Shown piece by piece: positions 28,201-37,442 of a stretch of 62,316 nt of DNA (position 1 is its first letter; each line of letters begins with the position of its first letter). A program made the position numbers and the translations under genes. Under the pieces are notes generated by a model. The model was given only the letters and a program-made list of their open reading frames with translations. It was not told the DNA's origin and ran no database searches. This DNA comes from Gemmatimonadota bacterium (lineage in GTDB: Bacteria; 4572-55; J002): assembly GCA_003697105.1 (NCBI GenBank), contig RFFQ01000075.1, positions 1 through 62,316 of the forward strand, read 5' to 3'.

Positions 28201-29157
28201 CTGCAAATCATCCGGCACCGTCACCAATGCGTGTTCCAGCCGGATATACCCCGCGTCAAAATTCATGTGCGTGGTCACGTTGGCGCGAGCGGTCTCCAGA
28301 AAAAGCGGTATCCATGAGAGCGAATCTTGAGCGACCCGGATGCGGGGATGATCGAGATCAAGCGTGGCAGAAATATGATAATCAAGCCAGTGTTCCCGGA
28401 TCGTCACATTCGCTTCCAAAACCGCCCGGCTTTGCAGATCGATCCCGTCTTTTTGATAATAATGTAGATTCGGTGCCGTACTGGTGATGGTCAATGGAAA
28501 CGTTAATTGATCGAAATCCAGCGGAGACCACGCCTCGGAAACGGCAGAAGCACCCGCGATATGCCAGCTCATCAGGGTATCCGGTGGGGTGGGCAACCCT
28601 TGCAGAAAAAGGGTATCAAACAGTGTTTGGGCGTAGTGTAGATTATCAATTTGTACCCGCTCCACTGCCAATTGGATAAACGTTTCTTCGGGAGGAGGTG
28701 ACGGCTCAGGTAACGCTGAATCCGGCGAGATAAAATCACTGAAATTGGTATAGGTAACACCAAATTGTTTAAAATGAAAATATGGGTCGATCAACCTGAC
28801 CTGATGCACCACAATCCGGCGCCGCCACACCGCACGCAGGTTGTAGCTCAGGCGGATTTCCTTACAGGTGAAAAGGGGATCATCACCGTATTGGGGGAGA
28901 TCATCAATGCGAACCCGTTTTAAATGAAGATAACGGAGATTTATCCTTGCCTCATCGATCTGCACGGTACGTCCATTCAACGTTTGAGAGAGGAGTGATT
29001 CCCCGGCGGCAACCAGCTTTTCCTGCGGAAAAAACCAAATGAGGACGATAGAAATGATCAGCAGAAATAAAAAAACACCCAAACCCACGATCAACAGCCA
29101 CTTAGCGGCTACTTTAAGTCGTCGTTTGAGCGTTATTAAAAAGGAGCGTTCAGCCAT
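25285..29157 (-). CDS. AsmA/TamB-like large envelope protein
   Basis: A protein of about 1290 residues with one N-terminal membrane helix (LLIVGLGVFLFLLIISIVLIWF) and a very long beta-rich periplasmic part. The opening after the helix (NGRTVQIDEARINLRYLHLKRVRIDD) and the C-terminal AsmA-like segment (FDLSGEFDITEIGEH, with LLLFLDPDQKDPS) fit the AsmA-like/DUF748 superfamily. Its members are thought to form lipid-conducting bridges between inner and outer membranes. I prefer ATG 29157; a TTG at 29172 would overlap dapF but has no better ribosome site. It follows dapF by 7 bases, so co-transcription is likely. Confidence 0.75.
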   Translation of the reverse strand: MAERSFLITLKRRLKVAAKWLLIVGLGVFLFLLIISIVLIWFFPQEKLVAAGESLLSQTLNGRTVQIDEARINLRYLHLKRVRIDDLPQYGDDPLFTCKEIRLSYNLRAVWRRRIVVHQVRLIDPYFHFKQFGVTYTNFSDFISPDSALPEPSPPPEETFIQLAVERVQIDNLHYAQTLFDTLFLQGLPTPPDTLMSWHIAGASAVSEAWSPLDFDQLTFPLTITSTAPNLHYYQKDGIDLQSRAVLEANVTIREHWLDYHISATLDLDHPRIRVAQDSLSWIPLFLETARANVTTHMNFDAGYIRLEHALVTVPDDLQLQMSGEWSEMYSAFPHYELNVTTCQLNLASLKHLAPALFPPTVELAGDLIVWDSGMKGQLTEDEPLEITLNSQLLEGKFRHLSTQTGVSTITLDSQLNAQVIVDSTNPALPFRGRNWWFYSMLTLDEIRTPQQTITPGTLTLEVSTMVGETFQSPRENIDLFAQIKGDPVTIISPETRHTIGGYRADLFADIKHNATDISVFLDSLWVHDMSWGTTGVPPFSAAAYGIVDIHLTPDYQPQMLSLSLFDARARGLRFTADKLTVTDIADSTRAAANGTFHLSGFDVALLNSPLRQCTGILNADVSLAGLLRQTTLDLNADLTDFTWVQEDSLVVDFTDVPVTLNSRIKGNLWRGDLDLTYLNVASEPLELRATGDLHQWGHEKAHLYIDSLTVHHLSLADRLPLLAVYETFDGETQLYGDVDAHFPSKTDPGFNLNLHLQGTTPQMELRYLVPHTPESAGLRVTAQGQLQSEWIFQGQFDSSTPEKGLTELPHQLKATLGLNPVYAKLEHIPVRQADPTFAVECQDISGSIHLDWQPGQKQLRWETQIKNIHGLLPAGDLEDTGLVEFRATMALEPGDLLDLRDWQLLIPREQVNASLQGTIYNVNIDRYLQTLSDTTLPRSERVSAANQQLLEQVYPDVLCRFSLARADDPLHLPLDSQLGGNVALQLTLSRYFPQVLGDNLPNQFQVEGSLGLDAVYFQQAPALAIHQTTGYVPFHYVVDVDVVQGRKSPLSRVAYPQATHQQKLKEADYWFLAPYYDQLPENERSHVTIDSIRWGRYHADDVQVVARFEDNVIYLDEIELTLYGGQLWGSMYFDTANGILPEMHYRAYGELTNVDFDALVGRTSLQKEQVLLTTNFAFQGKGLDFEHDFDLSGEFDITEIGEHVADRLLLFLDPDQKDPSLAGVRTLMKSGYKIERFTSRVNLGILNVSVYLRPPFWLRTPLFRLHLPNPIPVTGLSVGQLIQQMEVVE

Positions 29158-29164
29158 TACATTT

Positions 29165-29977
29165 TTACTCAAATAGGTATTCTGCCTGATACACTACGCG
29201 AGCTTCCCCTTGCAGGAACACATCACGAATCTCTTGATCGTGCAAATGATAATGAATCACCAAAGGAATGCCACTGCGGGTAATAACCGTTGTAGGCGAT
29301 TTCACGTTGCCGAGCATTCCCGCGATAATTGCCGCGGCGGTTGCTCCCGTGCCGCAGGCGAGGGTTTCATCTTCCACTCCGCGTTCGTAGGTGCGTAATT
29401 TCAGCGTGTGAGTATCCATCACCTGAACATAATTTGCATTTGTACCCGCCGGCTGAAACATCTGATGGTAGCGGATCGGACGTCCCACGCCAACCATATC
29501 CACCCGGTCGATATCTTCCGTGAATAAAACCACGTGCGGTACACCCGTGTTCAAAAAATGCGCTATCAGTTGGCGCTGGTTGATGTCAAGTGGGAATTCT
29601 AGCTGCAAACCATGTGGGGGTGTCATTTCTACTTTGACTTCCTCGCCGATGATCTCGGCACGATGCCTGCCTGCCATGCTTTCAAATGTCATGGTTGGCC
29701 CAGCGGCACCGTTCAGGAAGGCAAATCGAGCGATGCAGCGGGCACCATTACCGCACATCTCCACCTCGCCGCCATCCGCATTGTAATAACGCATCCGAAA
29801 ATCGGCGTCTGGGTGATTTTCGAGCAGAAGTACCCCATCTGCCCCGATGGAAATTCGCCGGGTACACGCCGTCTTTACAAATTCGGTGAGGTCACCGTGA
29901 AGCTTGTCGTCCCGGTTGTCAATCACAATAAAATCATTGCCCGCACCGGACATTTTGGTAAAAGGTATTTTGGTCAT
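29165..29977 (-). CDS. dapF: Diaminopimelate epimerase
   Basis: Converts LL- to meso-diaminopimelate for lysine and peptidoglycan synthesis in the cytoplasm, without a cofactor. The two catalytic cysteines are visible: C75 in EMCGNGARC and C208 in LACGTGATAA. The N-terminal MSGAGNDFIVID motif is intact. At 270 residues it is full length. It lies between an outer-membrane barrel gene (7-base gap) and the AsmA-like gene, consistent with a cell-envelope operon. Presence of meso-DAP synthesis fits a Gram-negative wall. Confidence 0.97.
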   Translation of the reverse strand: MTKIPFTKMSGAGNDFIVIDNRDDKLHGDLTEFVKTACTRRISIGADGVLLLENHPDADFRMRYYNADGGEVEMCGNGARCIARFAFLNGAAGPTMTFESMAGRHRAEIIGEEVKVEMTPPHGLQLEFPLDINQRQLIAHFLNTGVPHVVLFTEDIDRVDMVGVGRPIRYHQMFQPAGTNANYVQVMDTHTLKLRTYERGVEDETLACGTGATAAAIIAGMLGNVKSPTTVITRSGIPLVIHYHLHDQEIRDVFLQGEARVVYQAEYLFE

Positions 29978-29984
29978 TTTTCGC

Positions 29985-31517
29985 TCATAAACTTAAAAAT
30001 TGATAAGATACGGTGATTCCAAATTGATGTTGTTGAAAGCCGGTCCGATCCCCGGGATGGGGTTGGGCGGCAGACACCCCAATTCCCTTTGTCTGGTGAT
30101 CGGTTTGGTGATAGAACACCTGCCCCGTCGTTCTGGATGTAAGGTTGTAAGTCAATTCTACACGAATACGCGACACCTGATCCGTGCGCCCGTGATGGAG
30201 TACGTCTTTGGCAACATCGCTTTCAAAATCGATTTGTGAAAACTGGTAATCCAGCCGGTAGTGCAAGCGTTGCCATTGCCGTTGCAACCCGACTCCAACA
30301 TCCAAACCACGATGGCTGACATCGGTCTGATCATCCGGCGTCGTTGCCGGAGCAAGTCGGTAACTTCCACCCAGTACCACCTGCCAACCGTGCCAAAGTG
30401 GACCCGTGAAAAATTGAGCGCCTGCCTGATATGCCCGGTAGCTCCGGTTCTGAAAAGGTGCATCATAGCGGGTCCAATGGTTACCCAAATATAACGCCAC
30501 CTGCCCTTGAGAGCGCCACTGCCGCTGATAATTAACGCTCAAATCAGCCATCCAGCGGTGTGCCGTGCGGTACTGAGACACCGCGTCTTCCGTATAGAGT
30601 AAATTTCGCGCCAAGTGGGGAAATTCCGTCTGGCAGGCGATGGAAACCCGACTTTTGCTGCCCCACTGGCGATGATATTGAACCTCCGTGATAAATCGAT
30701 TCAACGAACCATTCGTGGCATACCAAACGCCAGCAAGTCCGGCAATCCAGCGCGGTTTATCCGGCTCCATACCCCACTGGACATGGAGGGACGGCATGGT
30801 AATAACATCATTGAGCGATGTCAAATCATCCCAGCGCGGTGCGGGAGTATTGGCTAAAAACTGGTCTCGTCCAGTGGAATTTAATTGTAAGATATTATCA
30901 TCATAAAAGGTACGCACCCCAACTTTTAATTGAAGCCGCTCCACCAGACGGGTTACTGGTGTCTTCATTAGGGGCATTTGGTGGTGTGGGGTCACAATTT
31001 CTTGGGATCGTTCTGGGCGGGGGGCAAACTCAAAATATCCTTTTGCGGAAAGGTCGTCACCCCCCATCAAACGGACTTCTAGCAGATGCTCTCCCACCGG
31101 AACGGTAATTGTTTTTTCTATCAGTTGGCTTGGCAACAGTCCCAATCCAGTTTTGCCCGCTAATGTGCGGTAATAACTCTGGGGATCGGGTCGTGCTTCG
31201 AGTTCATAGCGGTTTGCCAGCCGCCCATCAACGTAAATACCCAACTGGAAAGGGTAGGCACGAGGGGGCATGTGTTCGGTGTAGTCCAAACACACATATC
31301 CGCGGAAATCGCCGGGACCCTTGACCCGCATCAAGACGGGTTGGTGCCGCGTGAAGGTATAGACCTGCCGCACGCCGCTTGGATGGTGGAGTTGAATCTG
31401 TTCCAGACTATCAAGGGGGGTCAAAATCTGCCATTCGGGCACCACGTTCTGCTGGGCAAAGCTGGGGTGCCCCCAGAGCAGGATCAGCATGACGAGAACT
31501 CGGAAATTAGCCCTCAT
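29985..31517 (-). CDS. Exported protein: N-terminal beta domain fused to outer-membrane barrel
   Basis: About 510 residues. The ATG 31517 (AAAGAG upstream) is preferred to GTG 31523, and starts a signal peptide ending SFAQ. Residues about 25-165 form a beta domain (VYTFTRHQPVLMRVKGPGDF, then VPVGEHLLEVRLMGG) patterned like each half of the 41572 protein. From about 185 a barrel begins with VGVRTFYDDNILQL and runs to an aromatic end QFLSL. The same opening idea (ITYDSNVF) starts the barrel at 40488. So a domain and barrel that are separate neighbouring genes there seem to be one polypeptide here. The start overlaps the acyltransferase stop. Function unknown; a surface or export role is inferred. 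Confidence 0.7.
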   Translation of the reverse strand: MRANFRVLVMLILLWGHPSFAQQNVVPEWQILTPLDSLEQIQLHHPSGVRQVYTFTRHQPVLMRVKGPGDFRGYVCLDYTEHMPPRAYPFQLGIYVDGRLANRYELEARPDPQSYYRTLAGKTGLGLLPSQLIEKTITVPVGEHLLEVRLMGGDDLSAKGYFEFAPRPERSQEIVTPHHQMPLMKTPVTRLVERLQLKVGVRTFYDDNILQLNSTGRDQFLANTPAPRWDDLTSLNDVITMPSLHVQWGMEPDKPRWIAGLAGVWYATNGSLNRFITEVQYHRQWGSKSRVSIACQTEFPHLARNLLYTEDAVSQYRTAHRWMADLSVNYQRQWRSQGQVALYLGNHWTRYDAPFQNRSYRAYQAGAQFFTGPLWHGWQVVLGGSYRLAPATTPDDQTDVSHRGLDVGVGLQRQWQRLHYRLDYQFSQIDFESDVAKDVLHHGRTDQVSRIRVELTYNLTSRTTGQVFYHQTDHQTKGIGVSAAQPHPGDRTGFQQHQFGITVSYQFLSL

Positions 31518-32433
31518 GTTCACTCTTTTTAGGCTGGCGTTTCCAGCGATGATGCATCCAAAACCACTGTTCGGGATACTGCCGGATATAGCGTTCGATC
31601 ACTTGGGTAAACTGTTGCGTGATCTGGAACACGTCCTGCTCCCGGTTACCGCTGGGGGTGTATTCAATTTCGGGTTCGACATAAACGATGTGCCGGTTGT
31701 CCGCTTGGCGCACAATCAATACCGGCAAGATGGGCGCCTTCGTTTTCAAGCTCAAGGTTGCCGCGCCGGCTGGAGTTGCCGCCGGCAACCCTAAAAAGTT
31801 GACGAAAACCGTACTTTTACGAGAATCTTGGTCTGAGAGCAAGGCTAAAATTCGTCCGCGGCGCAACGCACGCATAAAATCCCGGATGGATTGGTGAGTT
31901 TGAATCACCTCACAACCATATTTAGTGCGCATCGCCGTAATCAAGGCATCCACTTTGCGGTTGTGCATCCGGTCTGCGACAACGGAAGCAGGTAGCCCAT
32001 GGGCGGCAGCAGAAGCGGCGAGCATTTCCCACGATCCAAAATGCCCGGTGACGACAATGACGCCGTGTCCGGCATTCACAGCGGCTTTCAATCGCTCCAG
32101 ATGGTCCCATTTTACTCGCTGGTGAAGTTCCGTCACGGACATTTCTGAGAGCAACGCAAATTCGATCATCGATTTGCAAAAATTTTGATAGGCACGTAAG
32201 CCGATCCGGTTGAGTTCTGCGGGGGATTTATCGCCCTCAAACACACGATTCAGGCTGAAGAGTACCCATTTCCGGCGGATGCGCAACACTGAGAATCCTA
32301 ACCAACCCAAAAAATCACCCCAACCGAGCGCCCATGTTCGCGGCACCCGGAAGAGTACAAACGAAGCCACGCGCACGGCAAGATATTCCACCTCGTGGCT
32401 GATTTTTTTAAGGTGTGGATTCTGGAACCCCAT
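31507..32433 (-). CDS. LpxL/HtrB-like lipid A acyltransferase
   Basis: An inner-membrane enzyme predicted to add a secondary acyl chain to lipid A or a related phospholipid acceptor. The family HX4D/E catalytic motif is present as HFGSWE (H131, E136). A hydrophobic N-terminal segment anchors it, and at 308 residues it has the family length. The C-terminal YPEQWFWMHHRWK motif is typical of LpxL/LpxM-type enzymes. The start lies immediately after the pta stop, and the stop overlaps the next barrel gene, so it belongs to the pta-lpxL-barrel-dapF-AsmA chain. Which acyl position it uses cannot be told. Confidence 0.9.
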   Translation of the reverse strand: MGFQNPHLKKISHEVEYLAVRVASFVLFRVPRTWALGWGDFLGWLGFSVLRIRRKWVLFSLNRVFEGDKSPAELNRIGLRAYQNFCKSMIEFALLSEMSVTELHQRVKWDHLERLKAAVNAGHGVIVVTGHFGSWEMLAASAAAHGLPASVVADRMHNRKVDALITAMRTKYGCEVIQTHQSIRDFMRALRRGRILALLSDQDSRKSTVFVNFLGLPAATPAGAATLSLKTKAPILPVLIVRQADNRHIVYVEPEIEYTPSGNREQDVFQITQQFTQVIERYIRQYPEQWFWMHHRWKRQPKKSEHEG

Positions 32434-32434
32434 G

Positions 32435-33436
32435 TTATGCCTGTGCTTGTGAAATCACAGCGGCAACCGCCACCGTGTTGACAATATCTTCGGTACTACA
32501 TCCGCGTGAAAGGTCGTTAAAAGACCGGTTCAAACCTTGTACAAAGGGTCCGATAGCTTCTGCTTTCCCAAATCGCTGGGTGATTTTGTAGGCGATATTT
32601 CCGGCATCCAAGTCTGGGAAGATCAGCACGTTCGCATGTCCGGCAACGGGGCTGCCGGGGGACTTCCGTTCGCCAATTGAGGGGATCACGGCGGCATCAA
32701 ATTGCAATTCACCATCGACATTAAGGTCGGGTCGCCGCGCGTGGATAAGTTGGGTTGCTTCGATCACTTTGTCCACATCCGGGTGCGTTGCACTGCCTTT
32801 GGTAGAGAAAGAGAGCATTGCTACATTGGGGTCTGTCCCGACGAGTGCTTTCCAATTGTCCGCTGTGGCAATGGCAATATCCGCCAATTGACTCGCATCC
32901 GGGTTGGGAACGAGGGCGGCATCCGCAAAAAAGTACGGTACGTGGTGCTCTCCCCTAAATTCCGGTAGAATCATCATAAAAAAGCTAGAAACGGTCTTAA
33001 AACCTTCTGCCACACCGACGCACTGAATGCCGGCACGCATCACATGCGCCGTGGTATTCGCCGCACCGGAAACCGCACCGTGAGCAATGCCGTTGCGCAC
33101 CATCATTGCCGCAAAAAAGACGGTATCTTTCATAACCTCTAATGCCTCTTTTCGGGTCATGCCTTTATGTTGCCGCAGTTGAACATATTCATCAACATAG
33201 GTTTCGTATGCCGCCGAGGTTACCGGTTCGACAATTTCGATACCATCAAGAGTAAATCCTAATGTTTTCGCCTGAGCATTCAGCTTATCTGGTTGGCCCA
33301 GTAAAATGATCTCTGCAATTTGCCCATCGGTGAGAATGCGCGCGGCACGGAGCGTACGCTCATCACTGCCTTCTGGCAGGGCGATCCGCATCCGGCGTGC
33401 TTTCGCTTTAGCTATAATATCGCTCATTAATGACAT
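32435..33436 (-). CDS. pta: Phosphate acetyltransferase
   Basis: Interconverts acetyl-CoA and acetyl phosphate, the first step of acetate formation or the second of acetate activation. I use ATG 33436, with GGAGG 9 bases upstream; the longer frame from 33514 begins with 26 unsupported residues. The fold signature is seen in MRIALPEGSDERTL, GMTRKEALEVMKD, GAANTTAHVMRAG and VAGHANVLIFPDLDAGNIAYK. At about 333 residues it is the short form without the N-terminal regulatory domain. No acetate kinase gene is adjacent. Phosphate butyryltransferase is a related alternative, less likely given these motifs. Confidence 0.93.
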   Translation of the reverse strand: MSLMSDIIAKAKARRMRIALPEGSDERTLRAARILTDGQIAEIILLGQPDKLNAQAKTLGFTLDGIEIVEPVTSAAYETYVDEYVQLRQHKGMTRKEALEVMKDTVFFAAMMVRNGIAHGAVSGAANTTAHVMRAGIQCVGVAEGFKTVSSFFMMILPEFRGEHHVPYFFADAALVPNPDASQLADIAIATADNWKALVGTDPNVAMLSFSTKGSATHPDVDKVIEATQLIHARRPDLNVDGELQFDAAVIPSIGERKSPGSPVAGHANVLIFPDLDAGNIAYKITQRFGKAEAIGPFVQGLNRSFNDLSRGCSTEDIVNTVAVAAVISQAQA

Positions 33437-33538
33437 TATGATGTGCCTCCATAAAAAAGGTAAAGTATAAATGTGAAACAGGAGCACAGCCCGAATGACT
33501 ATGCCCCTGTTCATACAGTAACGGGTAATGCTATTTTT

Positions 33539-36007
33539 TTAACGAATCAAGTCTGCTTTTTCAAGCTCATCAAGTGGGCTTTTGACCCTAAAGGTAAGGT
33601 GATCATCTTTCCGGTCTACAACAATGGTATCCCCGGCTTCAAAATCTCCTCTGAGCATCTCTTCTGAGAGCGGGTCTTCCAATTCTTTCTGGATAGCCCG
33701 CTTTAAGGGGCGGGCTCCAAAATTGGGGTCATATCCTTTTTCGACCAGCAATTCTTTGGCGGCATCGGTCAGTTCAATGATAATCTGCTTATCTGCAAGG
33801 CGCTCTCGCACTTCGATCATCAGAATATCAATAATTTTAATGATGTCCTGTTTCGAGAGGGCACGGAACACGATCACTTCATCAATACGGTTCAAAAATT
33901 CGGGGTTGAATGCCTTTTTGACCTCTTCTTGGACATTGGCTTTCATTTCGTTGTAGTAGGTTTCTTCATCATCCTGTTGGCGGGTATTAAATCCCATCAC
34001 GGCATCTTTTCCGATACGCCGGGCGCCAAGGTTGGAAGTCATAATCAACACCGTATTACGGAAATCGACCCGGCGACCAAAGTTATCGGTCAAGACCCCT
34101 TCATCGAGTACTTGGAGCAAAATGTTGAAAATATCCGGGTGGGCTTTTTCGATTTCGTCCAGCAGAACCACCGAATACGGTTTTCGTCGGATTTTCTCAG
34201 TCAGTTGTCCCCCTTCCTGATACCCCACATAGCCCGGAGGTGCGCCGATCAGGCGAGAGAGCGAGAATTTTTCCATATATTCGGACATATCGACTCGCAC
34301 GAGTGCATCTTTATCTTCAAACATAAATTCTGCCAGAGTTCGGGCAAGCTCGGTTTTCCCCACGCCCGTGGGACCTAAAAAGATGAAGGTTCCAATTGGG
34401 CGATTCGGGTCTTTTAGTCCGGCGCGTGCCCGGCGTAATGCTTGAGAGACCTTTTTGAGCGCGTCATCCTGACCCACCACCCGGCGTCGAAGTTCGGCTT
34501 CCATTTGGAGGAGTCGTTCGGATTCACTTTTTTCCAAACGATTCAGCGGGATACCGGTCATCATGGAAATCGTACGGCTGATGTCTTCCACGGTGACGGT
34601 GGGAATGTTGGTCAGGGTGGCTTCTCGCCATTTGGTACGTTCTTCTTCCAATTGCTTGCGCAGGGTTTTTTCCTGATCCCGGTAGCGTGCCGCAATTTCA
34701 AACTCCTGATTGGTCACCGCCGCGGCTTTTTCTCTCGAGATCTCTTGCAATTGCTCCTCCAAATGGCGCAAGTCGGGTGGTGTACTGGTATTATCCAGAC
34801 GGACTCGCGCGCCCGCTTCATCGATCACATCGATCGCTTTATCCGGCAAAAACCGGTCATTGATATAGCGGTCTGACATCTTTACGGCAGATTCAATTGA
34901 GTCCGGTGAAAATTGGACGCGGTGATGTTCTTCATATTTTTCTTTCAAACCGGTTAGGATCAAAATCGTCTCTTCTAGGTTGGGTGGATCGACAATAACG
35001 GATTGGAAACGGCGTTCCAAGGCGCCATCTTTTTCGATGTATTTCCGGTATTCATCCAACGTGGTTGCGCCGATACACTGCAATTCCCCGCGTGAAAGCG
35101 CCGGTTTGAGGATATTGGAGGCGTCTAGTGCGCCTTCGGCACCACCTGCACCCACCAAGGTGTGTAGCTCATCAATAAAAATAATAATATCTTTGTTTTG
35201 ACGAATTTCATTCATGATCGCTTTCAGCCGTTCTTCAAACTGGCCGCGATATTTCGTGCCGGCAACAATTCCGGGCAAGTCGATCACTAACAGGCGCTTA
35301 TCCATCAAAATTTCCGGGCAATTCCCACTGGCTATTTTCTGGGCTAAGCCTTCCGCAATGGCGGTCTTTCCGACGCCGGGCTCGCCAATGAGCACTGGAT
35401 TATTTTTTTTACGCCGGCTCAATATTTGGATAATCCGTTCGATCTCGCGTTCCCGACCGATCACAGGGTCAAGCTTGCCTTCCCGTGCCAATTCGGTCAA
35501 ATCTCGCGAAAAATGATCAAGAACCGGGGTTTTGCTTTTTTCACTTTCGGTTTCCGGATCGACGGGTTCCCCGTTCCCCAGTAATTTTAAGGTTTCTTCC
35601 CGAACATCCTCTAGGTCAATCCCCATCGAGATTAAGACCCGGGCGGCGACGCCTTCGCCTTCTCGAATCAAACCCAGTAGCAAATGTTCTGTACCCACAT
35701 AATTGTGCCCGAGATTTCGGGCTTCTTCTACGGCGAGTTGCAGGCTTTTTTTGGCGCGGGGGGTAAATGGAATTTCGCCAATCGTTAATGTACCACCACT
35801 CGAACCCACCATATCTTCAATAGATTGCCGGATAACATCCAAATCTACACCCAGTTGTGAGAGAATGGCGGCGGCAATACCTTTACCTTCCCGGACGAGC
35901 CCCAACAGCAGGTGTTCTGTGCCGATGTAGTCATGCTGAAGACGGGCGGCTTCTTCTCGGGCAAGTTGTAATACGCGCCGGGCGCGCTGGGTAAATCCAT
36001 CATACAT
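33539..36007 (-). CDS. clpC: AAA+ unfoldase ClpC
   Basis: The ATP-driven unfoldase that feeds ClpP. Two Clp_N repeats occupy about 1-145. The first AAA+ module has GEPGVGKTA near 207. A UVR motif (about 420-455) separates it from the second module (GPTGVGKTE near 544), and a D2-small domain ends the 822-residue protein. The UVR motif and short middle domain separate it from ClpB. In firmicutes ClpC works with McsB and McsA, and both are encoded directly upstream here. Adaptor-dependent degradation of arginine-phosphorylated proteins is therefore likely. No CtsR regulator gene is seen next to them. Confidence 0.95.
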   Translation of the reverse strand: MYDGFTQRARRVLQLAREEAARLQHDYIGTEHLLLGLVREGKGIAAAILSQLGVDLDVIRQSIEDMVGSSGGTLTIGEIPFTPRAKKSLQLAVEEARNLGHNYVGTEHLLLGLIREGEGVAARVLISMGIDLEDVREETLKLLGNGEPVDPETESEKSKTPVLDHFSRDLTELAREGKLDPVIGREREIERIIQILSRRKKNNPVLIGEPGVGKTAIAEGLAQKIASGNCPEILMDKRLLVIDLPGIVAGTKYRGQFEERLKAIMNEIRQNKDIIIFIDELHTLVGAGGAEGALDASNILKPALSRGELQCIGATTLDEYRKYIEKDGALERRFQSVIVDPPNLEETILILTGLKEKYEEHHRVQFSPDSIESAVKMSDRYINDRFLPDKAIDVIDEAGARVRLDNTSTPPDLRHLEEQLQEISREKAAAVTNQEFEIAARYRDQEKTLRKQLEEERTKWREATLTNIPTVTVEDISRTISMMTGIPLNRLEKSESERLLQMEAELRRRVVGQDDALKKVSQALRRARAGLKDPNRPIGTFIFLGPTGVGKTELARTLAEFMFEDKDALVRVDMSEYMEKFSLSRLIGAPPGYVGYQEGGQLTEKIRRKPYSVVLLDEIEKAHPDIFNILLQVLDEGVLTDNFGRRVDFRNTVLIMTSNLGARRIGKDAVMGFNTRQQDDEETYYNEMKANVQEEVKKAFNPEFLNRIDEVIVFRALSKQDIIKIIDILMIEVRERLADKQIIIELTDAAKELLVEKGYDPNFGARPLKRAIQKELEDPLSEEMLRGDFEAGDTIVVDRKDDHLTFRVKSPLDELEKADLIR

Positions 36008-36062
36008 GCGTTATTTCCTCCGTGAGCGGGCCTATCTGAGGCCGGCTTTGAATGTGAAACAT

Positions 36063-37121
36063 CTAATTTTCACGGTCTAAATTTTCTCGAACTAATTTAG
36101 CGCGGATAACATCGCGCTCATCCACATTCAGTGGCTGTCCTTGCAACCGCTGTAGATGTGCCGGTTGGGCAAACACCAGCAATTCATTTAAGCGGGATGT
36201 ATCGGTCTCTTTAATCCAGTTTGAACTAATCCCCAACCGCACGAGGGAACATAGATTCATCATGTTATCCGAGTTAAGGATGTGTGCATACTTGAGCGTT
36301 CCATAAGCCCGCCAGATTTTATCCTCAATTTCATTCTTAGCTTCCTGAAAAACGCGGTCACGAGCGGCTTTTTCTTGTTCGATCAACTCTCGGGTGTATT
36401 TTTCCAACCGTTCTAGGGTTTCCAGTTCAGAAATACCTAGGGTTTGCTGATTCGATATCTGGAAAAAATTCCCTTTCACATCACTACCTTCACCGTACAA
36501 TCCACGCACCACAAATCCTTTTTTCGCAATTTTTTTGATGAGCGTATCGATTTCCCGGGTGATAAACAGCCCCGGTAAATGAATCAATACAGAGGCACGC
36601 ATCCCGGTGCCCACATTGGTTGGGCATGCGGTGAGATAGCCCCATTGGTCATGAAACGCATATTCCAGCCGGGATCCCAATTCATCATCTAATTGATTTA
36701 CTTTTTCGTAAGCTTCGTTCAGATTAAAACCGGAAGTGATGGCTTGGAGACGAAAATGGTCTTCTTCGTTGATCATCACGCTTAACGTTTCCCCGGGAGT
36801 CACCACCAAACCTCGATTGTGGTATAGCTCTACCATCTGGTTACTGATTAAGTGGCGTTCTGCCAGCACCCGCCGGTCTAGGGAATCCAATTCCCCTAAA
36901 TCCAAAATCAGAGCATCCTTCAACAGTTGGGTTTCGTGCGCCGCCTCTTTTGCTTGTAGAAAGACGGTGCGCAGTTCGTCATCATTTGCCCGATGGGAAA
37001 ACGGAATTTTTTTCAGATTTCGAGCCAGCCGAATCCGGCTGCTATAGACAATATCCGAAAATGGACCGGAGGCGTCCAGCCACTGGCTTGGATGTTGAAT
37101 CATTTCGGTAAAGGTCAGCAT
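36063..37121 (-). CDS. mcsB: Protein arginine kinase McsB
   Basis: Phosphorylates arginine residues, marking proteins for ClpCP. A member of the ATP:guanido phosphotransferase superfamily, of bacterial McsB length (352 residues, without the N-terminal domain of creatine and arginine kinases). Visible motifs: SSRIRLARNLKKIPF near the start, INEEDHFRLQAI in the middle, and CPTNVGTGMRASVLIHLPGL. It lies between clpC and mcsA in the same direction, the same three genes as the firmicute clpC operon without ctsR. Finding it in a diderm of this type is consistent with sporadic occurrence outside Firmicutes. Confidence 0.94.
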   Translation of the reverse strand: MLTFTEMIQHPSQWLDASGPFSDIVYSSRIRLARNLKKIPFSHRANDDELRTVFLQAKEAAHETQLLKDALILDLGELDSLDRRVLAERHLISNQMVELYHNRGLVVTPGETLSVMINEEDHFRLQAITSGFNLNEAYEKVNQLDDELGSRLEYAFHDQWGYLTACPTNVGTGMRASVLIHLPGLFITREIDTLIKKIAKKGFVVRGLYGEGSDVKGNFFQISNQQTLGISELETLERLEKYTRELIEQEKAARDRVFQEAKNEIEDKIWRAYGTLKYAHILNSDNMMNLCSLVRLGISSNWIKETDTSRLNELLVFAQPAHLQRLQGQPLNVDERDVIRAKLVRENLDREN

Positions 37122-37139
37122 GAAATCACTCCTCTTTCC

Positions 37140-37442
37140 TCAAGCCGCCATTTTGGCTTCAATCTCGGTGATTTCATCACGGAGACGGGCGGCATCTTCA
37201 AACCGTTCTTCTGCCACGGCTCGCTCCAAATCTCGGCGAAGTTGGGCAACCCGCCGCACATTCTGCATCTGCTTGGAGTCTGTATGAGGTGTTTTCCCTT
37301 TGTGCTGTAAACTCCCCTGAATGTTGCTAATCAGGGTTAGAATTTCAGCCGAAAAGGTTTCATAACATTCGGAGCAGCCAAAGCGTCCCCGCTTCCGAAA
37401 ATCTTCGTATGTGCTTTTACATACGGGACATGTTTTTTTCAT
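37140..37442 (-). CDS. mcsA: McsA-like UVR-domain zinc protein
   Basis: A small (100-residue) partner of McsB. I start it at ATG 37442 (MKKTCPVCK), inside the end of lolD, because the longer frame from 37493 is only lolD shadow. CPVC near residue 5 and CSEC about 21 residues later form one zinc site, followed by a linker and a UVR motif (LRRDLERAVAEERFEDAARLRDEI). Classical McsA has two zinc sites, so this is a single-finger form. The gap to mcsB is 18 bases and the overlap with lolD is 26. It is likely needed to activate McsB. Confidence 0.85.
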   Translation of the reverse strand: MKKTCPVCKSTYEDFRKRGRFGCSECYETFSAEILTLISNIQGSLQHKGKTPHTDSKQMQNVRRVAQLRRDLERAVAEERFEDAARLRDEITEIEAKMAA

